Counted from the first letter of the stretch, positions 7,530-15,938 are shown. The stretch: DNA of 28,650 bases from JANMEX01 sp043776635 (GCA_043776635.1 JAYVRA010000045.1:1-28650), one strand, 5' to 3'. Notes: generated by a model from the letters alone, not told the origin. Translations and numbers: made by a program.

Positions 7530-8393
7530 TTACGCGCCAGCCGCCATTTTGGGATCAAGCTGCACCAATGATGCCTTGAGCTTTTCCAAAGCCCGCGTTT
7601 CAATTTGGCGAACCCGCTCTTTGGATATGCCGAGCGTATTGCCTAAATCTTCCAGCGTTGTGGTTTCTTCCTCCAAACGACGGCGCTTTAAAATTAGCAA
7701 TTCGCGCGGATTGAGTACACCCATCGCATTCTTGAGCCATTTCATGCGGCGCTCACCATCGACAAGCGCTGTTACAACTTCATCCGGCAAAGGCTGATTA
7801 TCGACTAGATAATCAATACGACCGGCGCTGTTCTCGTCATCGCTGGCCATTGGAGCGTTTAGTGAAGTGTCGGGTCCAGAAAGGCGGTGGTCCATAGTAG
7901 CAACATCTTTGACCGAAACGCCGATGGTGGTGGCAATCTGACCATAAAGCATCGCTCCTGTCAGAGGCTCAGGGCCGGTTGAAAGTTTAGCGCGAAGACG
8001 GCGCAGATTGAAAAATAACGCCTTTTGTGCCGAACTTGTTCCACCGCGCACGATTGACCAGTTGCGCAATATGTAATCTTGTATCGAGGCGCGTATCCAC
8101 CATGTGGCGTAGGTCGAGAAGCGCACTTCACGGTTGGGATCAAATCGTGCGGCAGCTTCCAGCAGGCCGATGTGGCCCTCTTGGATGAGATCACTCATGT
8201 TAAGGCCATAATTGCGGAATTTTGCTGCCATAGAAATTACAAGGCGCATGTGCGCTGCGGCCATCTTGTGCATCGCCTGCTGGTCATGCATTTCTTTCCA
8301 GCGCACTGCCAAGTTATGTTCTTCTTCGCGTTCCAGATAAGGCGCGGACTTGGCCGCCTTCATCATGGCGCTGGTGGCGTATTGCGTTCCCAT
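7530..8393 (-). CDS. rpoH: RNA polymerase sigma-32 factor (RpoH family, RpoH2-like)
   Basis: The 287-aa sigma factor redirects RNA polymerase to heat-shock and stress promoters. Region 2 shows LIQEGHIGLLEAAARFDP and FSTYATWWIRASIQDYILR. The RpoH-specific box is represented by QKALFFNLRR, and region 4 ends with LEDLGNTLGISKERVRQIE, the -35-binding helix-turn-helix. The ATG at 8393 has AGGAG 8 nt upstream, and upstream in-frame residues lack sigma homology. Many Hyphomicrobiales carry two RpoH proteins; I infer RpoH2 from sequence feel and the carD neighbour, not from alignment. carD lies upstream on the same strand, separated by a terminator, so rpoH probably has its own promoter in the 160-bp gap. 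Confidence 0.92.
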   Translation of the reverse strand: MGTQYATSAMMKAAKSAPYLEREEEHNLAVRWKEMHDQQAMHKMAAAHMRLVISMAAKFRNYGLNMSDLIQEGHIGLLEAAARFDPNREVRFSTYATWWIRASIQDYILRNWSIVRGGTSSAQKALFFNLRRLRAKLSTGPEPLTGAMLYGQIATTIGVSVKDVATMDHRLSGPDTSLNAPMASDDENSAGRIDYLVDNQPLPDEVVTALVDGERRMKWLKNAMGVLNPRELLILKRRRLEEETTTLEDLGNTLGISKERVRQIETRALEKLKASLVQLDPKMAAGA

Positions 8394-8502
8394 TTGATGC
8401 TCCTGAAAAAAATCCGGATAGCTGTGTTGAACTATCGTCCGTCTCTTTCTGAATTTACGCCAAGGGTTGCAAATTGGATTTGTGGTTTCGGCAGTGGACA
8501 AG

Positions 8503-8529
8503 AAAAAGGCCCGGTTTTCACCGGGCCTT
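8503..8529 (-). terminator. Rho-independent terminator of carD
   Basis: On the minus strand an 8-bp GC-rich stem (ggcccggt with accgggcc, 8527-8508) has a 4-nt loop and is followed by five T residues. It lies about 25 nt past the carD stop and before rpoH. Confidence 0.9.
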
Positions 8530-8554
8530 ATACTAAAGAACAAAGTGCCAAGCC

Positions 8555-9145
8555 TTACGCGGCTTGTTCTTGCTCGTCATTATCAGCTTCGAGTTCCGCT
8601 TCTTCAACCTTGGCGCCTCGCTTTGGACCCTTTGCAAGGTTGGCTTCAACAACGCGGACAGCCTCAGTATCAGAAATCTTTTGAACGGCAGCGATTTCGC
8701 GAGCCAGACGATCAAGCGCTGCTTCGTAAAGCTGGCGCTCTGAGTAGGACTGCTCGGGCTGTGTGTCCGCGCGGTATAGATCACGCACGACTTCAGCGAT
8801 GGCAATCAAATCACCGGAATTGATCTTTGCATCATATTCCTGGGCGCGGCGGGACCACATGGTGCGCTTGATACGGGCACGGCCTTGGATGACTTTCAGG
8901 CCACGCTCAAGATAATCCGGCTCGGATAGTTTGCGCATACCGATCGTCGCAGCCTTGGCGACTGGAACCTTGAGGCGCATTTTATCTTTGGCAAAATCAA
9001 TAACGAAAAGTTCCAGCGTGTGGCCGGCGACCACTTGCTCATCAATGGACGAAATTTGCCCGACGCCATGGGCTGGATATACGATAAACTCACCTGTCTT
9101 AAAGCCGTTGCGTGTCGATGTTTTCTTTTGTGGTTGGACGACCAT
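8555..9145 (-). CDS. carD: CarD family transcriptional regulator
   Basis: The 196-aa protein has an N-terminal CarD/TRCF RNA-polymerase-interaction domain (about 15-75) with FKTGEFIVYPAHGVGQI, then a helical DNA-contacting domain (about 80-165) containing WSRRAQEYDAKINSGDL. It ends in an acidic tail (EEAELEADNDEQEQAA). CarD proteins bind the polymerase beta subunit and stabilise open complexes at many promoters, including rRNA promoters. The ATG at 9145 has GGAG about 10 nt upstream and gives the usual short basic leader; in-frame extension upstream is not CarD-like. A terminator follows. The 350-bp gap upstream holds a CtrA-type box. Confidence 0.95.
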   Translation of the reverse strand: MVVQPQKKTSTRNGFKTGEFIVYPAHGVGQISSIDEQVVAGHTLELFVIDFAKDKMRLKVPVAKAATIGMRKLSEPDYLERGLKVIQGRARIKRTMWSRRAQEYDAKINSGDLIAIAEVVRDLYRADTQPEQSYSERQLYEAALDRLAREIAAVQKISDTEAVRVVEANLAKGPKRGAKVEEAELEADNDEQEQAA

Positions 9146-9496
9146 ATGCTTTGTACTCCATGCGCGGTTCCAATAAGACGGAACCAAATCCTGATGCCAA
9201 ATCGGCGTGAGCATAGCGGACAAGGCGCACAATGAGGCCGGATCACACATTTCGGAACGGCGCTTTGACTACAAGGCAAAAGCAAGCCGCTCCGGAAATG
9301 AGATAGTCCGGTTACAATGTTTGCCTTTCAATGACATGCGCGTGGCGCAAAGAATTGTGTCCAGCCAGTGGCTTAGAATAACACTAGCACAAAAAACCTC
9401 AAGAATCAATAAATTGCTGACGCGGCTAACACGCGCGACTAATGGCCTGTTAACTTATAGTTAACATGTGTGGCAAATGCCCGATGACTTTACAGC
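9146..9496. other. carD upstream intergenic region
   Basis: About 350 bp without a credible gene on either strand. It must contain the carD promoter on the minus strand. The only clear motif is the symmetric GTTAAC dyad at 9449-9465, listed separately. No terminator for fdxA is obvious unless that dyad serves as one. Confidence 0.5.
9450..9465. promoter_or_regulatory. CtrA-type binding box (TTAA-N7-TTAAC)
   Basis: The sequence ttaacttatagttaac fits the full CtrA consensus TTAA-N7-TTAA on both strands because GTTAAC is itself palindromic. It lies 32 bp past the fdxA stop and about 305 bp upstream of the carD start codon. CtrA is the alphaproteobacterial cell-cycle regulator; binding here is inferred from the motif only. 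Confidence 0.5.
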
Positions 9497-9835
9497 TTAA
9501 TCGCCTTCGCCCGGCTCAGGTGAGAAATGCGTCTCGAACTTGCCTTCAATGCCATCAAAATCCTTGGCATCAGCAGGCGGCTCGCCCTTGGCGGTGATAT
9601 TTGGCCATTTAACAGCATAGTCGGCGTTTATTTTCAGCCATTTCTCCAAACCCGGCTCAGTATCCGGCTTGATGGCATCCGCAGGGCATTCTGGCTCGCA
9701 AACGCCGCAGTCAATGCACTCATCAGGGTGGATGACGAGCATATTTTCGCCTTCATAAAAACAATCCACCGGGCACACTTCGATGCAATCCATGAATTTG
9801 CATTTAATGCAGTTGTCGGTAACGACGTATGTCAT
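9497..9835 (-). CDS. fdxA: Seven-iron ferredoxin FdxA
   Basis: The 112-aa small electron carrier has cysteines at 9, 12, 17, 21 and 25 (CIKCKFMDCIEVCPVDC) and 40, 43, 46 and 50 (CIDCGVCEPEC). This is the arrangement of ferredoxins with one 3Fe-4S and one 4Fe-4S cluster (Azotobacter FdI/FdxA type). The C-terminal extension of about 50 residues (LEKWLKINADYAVKWPNIT) is typical of the family. fdxA next to carD is a common rhizobial arrangement, though 350 bp separate the genes here. A sigma-70-like promoter can be proposed at 9890-9917. Confidence 0.95.
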   Translation of the reverse strand: MTYVVTDNCIKCKFMDCIEVCPVDCFYEGENMLVIHPDECIDCGVCEPECPADAIKPDTEPGLEKWLKINADYAVKWPNITAKGEPPADAKDFDGIEGKFETHFSPEPGEGD

Positions 9836-9889
9836 AAGAAAATAAGCTCCGGCGGGATAAAATCAGGTTTGGGATAGCGAGTTTAGCGG

Positions 9890-9917
9890 TTGTTATCAAG
9901 GGAGGTGATTGCGTCAA
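9890..9917 (-). promoter_or_regulatory. Possible sigma-70-type promoter of fdxA
   Basis: On the minus strand TTGACG (9917-9912) and TAACAA (9895-9890) are separated by 16 bp, about 55 bp upstream of the fdxA ATG. The -35 is a good match and the -10 only fair. Confidence 0.35.
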
Positions 9918-10028
9918 ATTGAAATGCCCCGAAAAGCTGTTCCAAATATACCGCAATTGAAAAAATACAGGCCCGCCAGGAGGCAGGTTGGTAGGCAAAC
10001 TATTCATTATTCATGTACGGGGTTATTA

Positions 10029-10297
10029 GGGTCGGGGCCTGTTAATTTTGACTAAATGGCAGGAAAATGATGGTAATATGTAAGGAAAATCGTGCAGAAC
10101 TGGCTTTAGTCCGTTCAAGCGGTTTGACGCCGCAGAGTGAAGTCAGTTGACAGTTAGTACCAAAATCGGGCCTTTTGGGCGATTGCGTTGTCGCAAAGGC
10201 TTAAAAATAATCGCATTTCTTGCGCCTTCGCTCTTAGCACTTGGCATACACCAAAAATCACCGCGACCATTTGGCCAAAATTAACAGGTACAGACCC
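10029..10297 (+). mobile_element. MITE-like element, copy 1 (269 bp, complete)
   Basis: This non-coding element is bounded by inverted ends. The left is GGGTCGGGGCCTGTTAATTT and the right, reverse-complemented, is GGGTCTGTACCTGTTAATTT; both continue as TTG, and similarity runs for about 33 bp. TA dinucleotides flank both ends (10027-10028, 10298-10299), compatible with a TA-targeting transposase such as IS630/Tc1 or the IS427 group of IS5. It shares its interior with copies at 17754 (opposite orientation) and 28181 (same orientation). No transposase is in the window. Confidence 0.85.
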
Positions 10298-10390
10298 TAA
10301 CCCGACGGATTCACTTCATCAGATCCCACACTTCCCATAGTAAGAGTGGTCTGCCTTGCATTCCTGCCAAACCCTCATTAACTCTGCTCT

Positions 10391-11131
10391 ATGCATGCGG
10401 ATATAGTCGAACTACGCGAATTTTATGGCTCCACGCTCGGCCATCTCGCCGAGCTATCAATCGGTGCGGCTTTGAAACTTGTGTGGCCACAAATTCCAAG
10501 CGAGCGGCTGGTTGGCCTTGGCTATGCCTTGCCGTGGCTTGATCTGCTCAGCCGGCACACGGAGCGCACGTTTGCCTTTATGCCTGCCGGAATGGGCGCA
10601 ACATCGTGGCCGCATGGCCTGCCATCGCTTACGGCGCTGGTGTTCGATGAAGAGCTGCCTTTGTCTGATAGTTCCGTGGACCGCATTTTGATGGTCCACG
10701 CACTGGAACATGCCGAAGACCCGCGCGAAACATTGAAGGAAATGTGGCGCGTGCTGGCGCCCGGCGGCAGGCTTGTCATCGTCGTGCCAAACCGGCGCGG
10801 CGTTTGGGCGCGGTTTGAATCAACACCGTTTGGCAGTGGTCGCCCCTATAGCAAAGGCCAGCTTGGCCGCCTGCTGAAGGACGCAAACTTCACCCCCACT
10901 GGCTGGAATGACGCACTGCTGTTTCCGCCCTCGCACCATCGTAGCGTTATGAAAGCCACGCACTGGCTGGAATATGTCGGGCGCAAATTCGCAATTCCGT
11001 TCGCGGGCGTCCACATCGTGGAAGCGCAAAAGCGGCTCTATCAGGGCGTCGCCGTAACCTCCCGCTCCTCGCGCCGCGTGTTTGTTCCGGTATTGGCCCC
11101 GCAGGGTTTCGGCCGCGAAAAACTCGACTGA
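10391..11131 (+). CDS. Class I SAM-dependent methyltransferase
   Basis: The 246-aa protein has a Methyltransf_11-type core. A divergent motif I region (LVGLGYALPWLD, about 36-47) is followed by the DRILMVHALEHAEDP segment (about 97-111) and the LAPGGRLVIVVPNRRGVWAR strand (about 120-140). The C-terminal third (residues 170-246) is family-specific. The substrate is unknown. Similar genes sit near gloB or met genes in other Hyphomicrobiales, as I recall. Its stop codon is immediately followed by the stop codon of the convergent metW. The Shine-Dalgarno before ATG 10391 is poor. Confidence 0.85.
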   Translation: MHADIVELREFYGSTLGHLAELSIGAALKLVWPQIPSERLVGLGYALPWLDLLSRHTERTFAFMPAGMGATSWPHGLPSLTALVFDEELPLSDSSVDRILMVHALEHAEDPRETLKEMWRVLAPGGRLVIVVPNRRGVWARFESTPFGSGRPYSKGQLGRLLKDANFTPTGWNDALLFPPSHHRSVMKATHWLEYVGRKFAIPFAGVHIVEAQKRLYQGVAVTSRSSRRVFVPVLAPQGFGREKLD

Positions 11132-11746
11132 CTATTTCCGCAGCAAAAACACCGCCTGCTGGCCAAAGAAATTCCAGAACGAGCGCGGCAGATTTACGCC
11201 CAGCCTCTGGCCATTACGGTTTAGCACTGCAGCATCCTCAATCTTCGCGCCAACATCATCACACAGCGTCATGAAGTCATCAATTGTGCAAAAATGAATG
11301 TTTGGAGTGTCATACCACGTATAGGGCAAATCTTTCGTCACCGGCATCCGCCCGCGTATGAGCAGCGATAAACGCACGCGCCAATGGCCGAAATTCGGAA
11401 TGGAAATAATCGCATATTTGCCAATGCGCAGCAAATGCTCCAGCACCTCACGAGGGTTGCGCGTGGCTTGCAGCGTTTGGCTGAGGATCACATAATCAAA
11501 ACCCTTATCAGGATAATATACGAGATCGCTGTCCGCATCGCCCTGAATAACCGAGAGGCCGCGCGACACGCACTCGTTCACGCCATTTTGCGAGAGCTCC
11601 ACACCGCGCCCGTCAACCTCGCGTGCATTCTGCAATAGCGCCATTAATTCACCGTCGCCGCAGCCGACATCCAGCACTTTCGCGCTTTTTTGGACAAGGC
11701 TTGCGATGACGGCGAAATCGATGCGGCTGGCGGCAATTGTGCTCAT
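11132..11746 (-). CDS. metW: Methionine biosynthesis protein MetW
   Basis: The 204-aa methyltransferase-fold protein shows the glycine-rich SAM-type motif VLDVGCGDGELM (about 20-31), YVILSQTLQATRNPREVLEHL (about 85-105) and YAIISIPNFGHWRVRL, all characteristic of MetW. In organisms with this pair, MetW works with MetX in homoserine acylation for methionine synthesis; its exact biochemical role varies. The ATG overlaps the metX stop by 4 bp (ATGA, 11743-11746), so translation is coupled. Confidence 0.95.
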   Translation of the reverse strand: MSTIAASRIDFAVIASLVQKSAKVLDVGCGDGELMALLQNAREVDGRGVELSQNGVNECVSRGLSVIQGDADSDLVYYPDKGFDYVILSQTLQATRNPREVLEHLLRIGKYAIISIPNFGHWRVRLSLLIRGRMPVTKDLPYTWYDTPNIHFCTIDDFMTLCDDVGAKIEDAAVLNRNGQRLGVNLPRSFWNFFGQQAVFLLRK

Positions 11747-12930
11747 GAGACTAACCCCCGCGCCCGCGCCGCCGATGCAATAAACCCGCCAACAGCCGAA
11801 AACATCACCGGCTCATCCAGCAAAAATGCATCATGCCCCTTGTCAGTTTCAACCTCGACAAAGGAGACCGACGCGCCCGCCGCATTCAGCGCATGAACAA
11901 TCGAGCGGCTTTCAGCAGTTGGAAACAGCCAGTCGCTAGTGAACGACACCAGACAAAAGCGCGTTTTCGTGCCTTTGAACGCATTAGCCAAAACCCCGCC
12001 ATGCTCGGCGGCAATGTCAAAATAATCCATCGCGCGGGTCATGTAGAGATAGGCATTGGCATCAAAGCGGTCAACAAAACTTGATCCTTGATGGCGCAAA
12101 TAGCTCTCGATCTGGAAATCCGCGTCAAAGCCAAAGCCGATAGTCTCGCGGTCCTGCAAATTGCGCCCGAACTTGCGGTGCAGCGCCACTTCCGAAAGAT
12201 AAGTGATATGCGCCGCCATGCGGGCCACTGCCAGCCCTTTGGCCGGAGCCAAACCTTCCGCCAAATAATTCCCGCCGCGCCATTCCGGATCAGCCATCAC
12301 CGCTTGGCGGCCCACCTCATGGAACGCGATATTCTGCGAGGAATGCCGCGCACCAGTCGCTATCGGCAGCGCCGCAAACACACGCTCCGGATAGGCCGCA
12401 GCCCATTGCAGCACCTGCATTCCGCCCATCGAGCCGCCCATCACGAGGAACAACTGCGCAATTCCAAAATGGTCCACCAGCATCGCCTGCGCGCGCACCA
12501 TGTCGGCAATCGTAATAATCGGAAGGTCCAGCGCCCATGCGTGACCCGTGGCAGCGTTCGCCGAAGCAGGTCCGGTGGACCCCATGCAGCCGCCAATCAC
12601 ATTGGCACAAATGATGAAATAGCGGTCCACATCAACAATTTTACCGGACCCTATCATAGCCTCCCACCAGCCGGGCTTGCCCGTCACAGGGTTCACATTT
12701 GCAACATGTTGATCGCCCGTCAGTGCATGACAAACCAGAATGGCATTGCTTTTGTCAGCATTTAAGGCACCATAGGTCTGGTAAGCGATCTGAAACGGCG
12801 CCAAATCCACGCCCGCATCCAGATGCAAAGGTTTGTCAGCCCCGAATTTCAGGACTTGGCTGGTCGGAACATCAGTTTCCCTGAAGCGGGCGGTTTTTAC
12901 CGTCACTTTTGCGGGTGGCTTTAACGCCAT
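11743..12930 (-). CDS. metX: Homoserine O-acyltransferase MetX
   Basis: MetX catalyses the first committed step of methionine synthesis, acylating homoserine (usually with acetyl-CoA). From ATG 12930 the protein is 395 aa and has an alpha/beta-hydrolase fold. The nucleophile elbow is VMGGSMGGMQ (Ser167), the acid is in FTSDWLFP, and the histidine in KGHDAFLLDEP. ANVIGGCMGSTGP is the conserved oxyanion-side segment. This start has GAGGGAG at suitable spacing and matches the family N-terminus. An in-frame ATG at 13014 and a further start at 13035 would add 28-35 residues with no Shine-Dalgarno. No SAM riboswitch is recognisable upstream. Confidence 0.94.
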   Translation of the reverse strand: MALKPPAKVTVKTARFRETDVPTSQVLKFGADKPLHLDAGVDLAPFQIAYQTYGALNADKSNAILVCHALTGDQHVANVNPVTGKPGWWEAMIGSGKIVDVDRYFIICANVIGGCMGSTGPASANAATGHAWALDLPIITIADMVRAQAMLVDHFGIAQLFLVMGGSMGGMQVLQWAAAYPERVFAALPIATGARHSSQNIAFHEVGRQAVMADPEWRGGNYLAEGLAPAKGLAVARMAAHITYLSEVALHRKFGRNLQDRETIGFGFDADFQIESYLRHQGSSFVDRFDANAYLYMTRAMDYFDIAAEHGGVLANAFKGTKTRFCLVSFTSDWLFPTAESRSIVHALNAAGASVSFVEVETDKGHDAFLLDEPVMFSAVGGFIASAARARGLVS

Positions 12931-13093
12931 TCGCGGGCTCTCCCTCAAGAAGTATTTCAAATCCGCTTCTTGCACGTAGCGCGGCAAAGTCAATGTGTCG
13001 TTTTTTAATGACATGAGAACAGTATAAATTCGCACTTTCTTTGATAAATTTTTTGTAACACATATAAAATATCAAACCGCCACGAGCCATGCC

Positions 13094-13735
13094 ATGACAT
13101 TCATTCCCGACATAGCAATCATTTTGCAATTCGCACTTGCTTCCGTTTTACTAACCCTCACGCCCGGACCGGACATGACGCTGTTCATCGGGCGGGCTTT
13201 GTCTGACGGACGCGCGGCGGGGTTTGCTTGTTTTATGGGGGCTTCCACGGGCATATTGGTGCATACGATTTTGGTGGCGGTTGGCCTGTCGGCGCTTATC
13301 GTGGCAGCACCTGTTGCATTTACAACGCTGAAAATTATTGGCGCCGGCTATCTGGTGTGGCTGGCCTATCAGGCGCTGCGCTATGGTTCGGCGTTCAAAC
13401 CTGGTATCGGGGTGAGGAGTGACAAAACCCTGTTCAAGCACTGGGCAACCGGCCTTGGCATCAATTTATTGAACCCTAAAATCATCATTTTCTTCATGAC
13501 ATTCTTGCCGCAATTTGTTTCGGCGGGCGATCCGCATGCGACCGGCAGGCTGATCTTTTTAGGCGCGATGTTTGTGGTGATTGCCATTCCCTTGACCATA
13601 CCGATGATATTGGCAGCGGATGGATTTGCTGATGCGCTGAAGCGCAATCCGCGCGTGACGCGGGTGGTGGACTATTTGTTCGCTGGCGTATTTTCAGCCT
13701 TTGCGCTCAAGATTCTGAGCGCTCACGCGAAATAA
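13094..13735 (+). CDS. LysE/RhtB family amino-acid exporter
   Basis: The 213-aa inner-membrane protein has about six hydrophobic helices and the family's N-terminal signature LTLTPGPDMTLFIGRALSDGR (residues 20-40). It also has GAGYLVWLAYQALR (about 82-95), NLLNPKIIIFFMTFLPQFV (about 125-143) and a C-terminal FAGVFSAFALKIL helix. Such transporters export amino acids such as lysine, homoserine or threonine. Divergent placement 163 bp from metX would suit homoserine, but this is only a guess. The Shine-Dalgarno is weak. The last 29 bp overlap the end of the convergent gene at 13707. Confidence 0.92.
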   Translation: MTFIPDIAIILQFALASVLLTLTPGPDMTLFIGRALSDGRAAGFACFMGASTGILVHTILVAVGLSALIVAAPVAFTTLKIIGAGYLVWLAYQALRYGSAFKPGIGVRSDKTLFKHWATGLGINLLNPKIIIFFMTFLPQFVSAGDPHATGRLIFLGAMFVVIAIPLTIPMILAADGFADALKRNPRVTRVVDYLFAGVFSAFALKILSAHAK

Positions 13736-14168
13736 TTCCTGCACTACGTCCGGCGACAGACCAATAGATGGTGCCAAATATCACGCCAGCAGCAATGACA
13801 ACCAGCATGATGCCGGAAGGCGGCGTGGCAAAGCTATTGGCATCCGCACGTCGGGAAATGGCGACCAATGCCACGACAATGCCGCCAAGGCTATGGAATA
13901 ACCAGGATCGCTTGGCCAGATATTCGCTAACAAGGGCAACCGCCATGGTGGGTAAAAACGTATAATAAGCCACAAAGGCGGCGAGCAGCGGCGTTGAAAT
14001 GCCAGCGGCCAGCTGAACGAAGTTTTGAAATTCGCTATTGCCGACTTGGCCGTGAGACAGCGTGCCCCAGATGAGAAAGATCATAAACGCCGAAGCACCA
14101 ATGGCGGCAGAGAGGAAGGCAATGATGATGAGACAAAAGCGCAGGATGTGGGAGATGATGCGGGTCAC
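13707..14168 (-). CDS. Small multi-spanning membrane protein, unknown function (153 aa)
   Basis: The product starts V/MTRIISHILRFCLIIIAFLS and has four hydrophobic segments (about 7-33, 45-66, 78-100, 118-140) before a charged tail RSAGIISRERSES. I do not recognise a named family. GTG 14168 was chosen because it overlaps the stop of the upstream gene as GTGA (14165-14168), a coupling pattern repeated along this operon; the longer open frame upstream is the other gene's antiphase sequence. The 3' end overlaps the convergent LysE gene by 29 bp. The topology resembles that of its upstream neighbour, so the two may work together. Confidence 0.72.
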   Translation of the reverse strand: MTRIISHILRFCLIIIAFLSAAIGASAFMIFLIWGTLSHGQVGNSEFQNFVQLAAGISTPLLAAFVAYYTFLPTMAVALVSEYLAKRSWLFHSLGGIVVALVAISRRADANSFATPPSGIMLVVIAAGVIFGTIYWSVAGRSAGIISRERSES

Positions 14169-14611
14169 GGTGTGGATTTCCACGCACCGGAGCGTTTGCC
14201 CGCAACCGCCCGATAGGTGAGGCCGCCAAAAAAGCCACCGGTGAGCGAGCCGATAAGCGTCAAAGGCTCTGCAAACAAGCCGCCGAGGAAGGCATAGGCG
14301 ATGAGTTGCGCCAAGACAGCGGTGAGGAACCCGGCGATGGCAAACCAAATTTTGCAGCGCTTGTTGCGCCATTCGGCGGCAATGACTGAAATCAGCCAGC
14401 CGGGCAGCGCGTAGATCACAGTATATACAGTCCCGAAAAGCAGCAGCGGCACTATGTCTTGCAGTGTTTTATTGGCCGGACCCCATGCGCCATTATCCGG
14501 GAGCACAGTGGGAATGAAGATGATAAAAACGGTAATAGACGCCGCAACCTGCACAGCCAGCGCATAGCCGAGGAGCATGAAAAAGAGGTGGATGAGGAGC
14601 AACCCCCTCAC
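14165..14611 (-). CDS. Small multi-spanning membrane protein, unknown function (148 aa)
   Basis: The product has four hydrophobic segments: about residues 3-35, 48-78 (LLLFGTVYTVIYALPGWLI), 86-108, and 112-130 with a Gly-rich GSLTGGFFGGLTYR motif. It ends in a short basic tail. The family is not recognised. Its ATG overlaps the rlmN stop by 4 bp (14608-14611) and its stop overlaps the next gene's GTG by 4 bp. It is therefore the middle member of a tightly coupled rlmN operon. No function can be given. Confidence 0.78.
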   Translation of the reverse strand: MRGLLLIHLFFMLLGYALAVQVAASITVFIIFIPTVLPDNGAWGPANKTLQDIVPLLLFGTVYTVIYALPGWLISVIAAEWRNKRCKIWFAIAGFLTAVLAQLIAYAFLGGLFAEPLTLIGSLTGGFFGGLTYRAVAGKRSGAWKSTP

Positions 14612-15834
14612 TCTTCGCCATGCCCCGAAATCATCATGGCTTCAAACGCCATGCGGTCCACTTTCTTCATGCGCTCGGATTCTGATTTTAGCTGCCCGCA
14701 GGCAGCCAGAATATCGCGGCCTCTTGGAGTGCGAATGGGGGAGGCGTAGCCGGCTTCATTGATGAAATCGGCGAATTTTTCAATCTCAGCCCAAGACGAG
14801 CATTCGTAAGCGCTGCCCGGCCATTTGTTGAATGGAATCAAATTGATTTTCGCCGGAATGCCTTTGAGTAATTTTATCAAGGCTCGGGCATCGGCCAGCG
14901 TGTCATTAACGCCTTTGAGCATGACATATTCAAATGTGATGCGCCGCGCATTGGAGAGGCCGGGATAATTCCGGCAGGCGTCCATCAGCTCATTGAGTGG
15001 ATATTTCTTGTTGATAGGCACCAGCACATCGCGCAGCTCATCGCGGGTGGCGTGAAGCGAGACGGCGAGCATAACGCCGGTGGCCTCGCCCATTTTCTCA
15101 ATCATCGGTACAACGCCGGACGTGGACAGCGTGATGCGGCGCTTGGAAAGCGCCAGCCCGTCGCCATCGGAGAAAATCAGCAGCGCATCGCGCACATTGT
15201 CAAAATTATAGAGGGGCTCGCCCATGCCCATCATCACTATGTTGGTTACGAGGCGGCCTTCGTTCGGCACAATCGCGCCTTGCGGTGTGTCAGTGTGCGG
15301 AAAGTCGCCAAGCCGGTCACGCGCGACCAGCACTTGCGCCAGAATTTCCTCAGTGGTGAGGTTGCGCACCAGCTTTTGCGTTCCAGTGTGGCAGAAAGTG
15401 CAGGTCAACGTGCAGCCGACTTGGGACGAAACGCAAAGCGTGCCGCGCCCCTGTTCGGGGATATAGACCGTCTCAATTTCCACCGGACGCCCCGCGCCAC
15501 GAGCCGGAAAACGGAACAACCATTTGCGCGTGCCGTCATTTGAGATTTGCTCTTCCACCAACTCCGGACGGGCGATGGTGAAATGGGTCGCCAGCGTCGC
15601 CACCAAATCCCTGGAAATATTGCGCATGTGGGCAAAGTCGGAAACACCCCGCACATAGAGCCAGTGCCACAGCTGCTGCACACGCATTTTAATCTGCCGC
15701 TCAGAAATGCCGACATTGAGCAGTGCCTCGCCCATTTGCGCGCGCGTGAGGCCAATCAGCGATGGCTTTTCGCTCAAGGCAGGTCGAAGTGCTACGCGGG
15801 TTTCCGTGGTAGTGAGGTCGATGGTGGTGGTCAT
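14608..15834 (-). CDS. rlmN: Dual-specificity RNA methyltransferase RlmN
   Basis: This radical-SAM enzyme makes 2-methyladenosine at A2503 of 23S rRNA and A37 of certain tRNAs. The 408-aa protein has a Fe-S binding CxxxCxxC at C141, C145 and C148 (within VGCTLTCTFCHTGTQ), the MGMGEPLYN motif, KRRITLSTSGVVP, and PFNKWPG. The mechanistic C-terminal cysteine is in RGRDILAACGQL (Cys379). All residues needed for catalysis are present. The start at 15834 follows from length; its Shine-Dalgarno is weak. It heads a coupled operon with two membrane-protein genes. Confidence 0.96.
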   Translation of the reverse strand: MTTTIDLTTTETRVALRPALSEKPSLIGLTRAQMGEALLNVGISERQIKMRVQQLWHWLYVRGVSDFAHMRNISRDLVATLATHFTIARPELVEEQISNDGTRKWLFRFPARGAGRPVEIETVYIPEQGRGTLCVSSQVGCTLTCTFCHTGTQKLVRNLTTEEILAQVLVARDRLGDFPHTDTPQGAIVPNEGRLVTNIVMMGMGEPLYNFDNVRDALLIFSDGDGLALSKRRITLSTSGVVPMIEKMGEATGVMLAVSLHATRDELRDVLVPINKKYPLNELMDACRNYPGLSNARRITFEYVMLKGVNDTLADARALIKLLKGIPAKINLIPFNKWPGSAYECSSWAEIEKFADFINEAGYASPIRTPRGRDILAACGQLKSESERMKKVDRMAFEAMMISGHGEE

Positions 15835-15938
15835 AAGAGTTCAGCGCCATTTGCTTCGGGAGGGCAATTTTGCAATGCCCCTAGCATTGATTGGCGCAAT
15901 AATCACGCGGGAATAGTCGGGGTGACCGCAGTGATAGT

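Larger units (their letters stand above)
9836..10390. other. Intergenic region holding MITE copy 1
   Basis: About 555 bp between fdxA and a methyltransferase gene. It contains the putative fdxA promoter (9890-9917) and the MITE-like element (10029-10297), plus about 90 bp of unassigned sequence before the methyltransferase. A GGAGGTGATT stretch at 9901-9910 resembles a strong ribosome-binding site, but no credible ORF follows it. Confidence 0.6.

Noticed and set aside
9896..10055. GGAGGTGATT (9901-9910) followed by a short TTG-initiated frame.
   Set aside because: The encoded peptide is basic, lacks recognisable features and runs into MITE copy 1, where its stop codon lies. The motif more likely just overlaps the fdxA promoter region.
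12931..13035. N-terminal extension of MetX by 28-35 residues.
   Set aside because: No ribosome-binding site precedes those starts and the residues are unlike the family, whereas ATG 12930 has GAGGGAG.
12931..13090. Possible SAM-II riboswitch ahead of metX, common in this bacterial class.
   Set aside because: A gtggcggtttgat stretch is faintly similar, but I cannot find the pseudoknot partners or the GCTAAA-type 3' segment of the consensus. A covariance-model scan would settle it.
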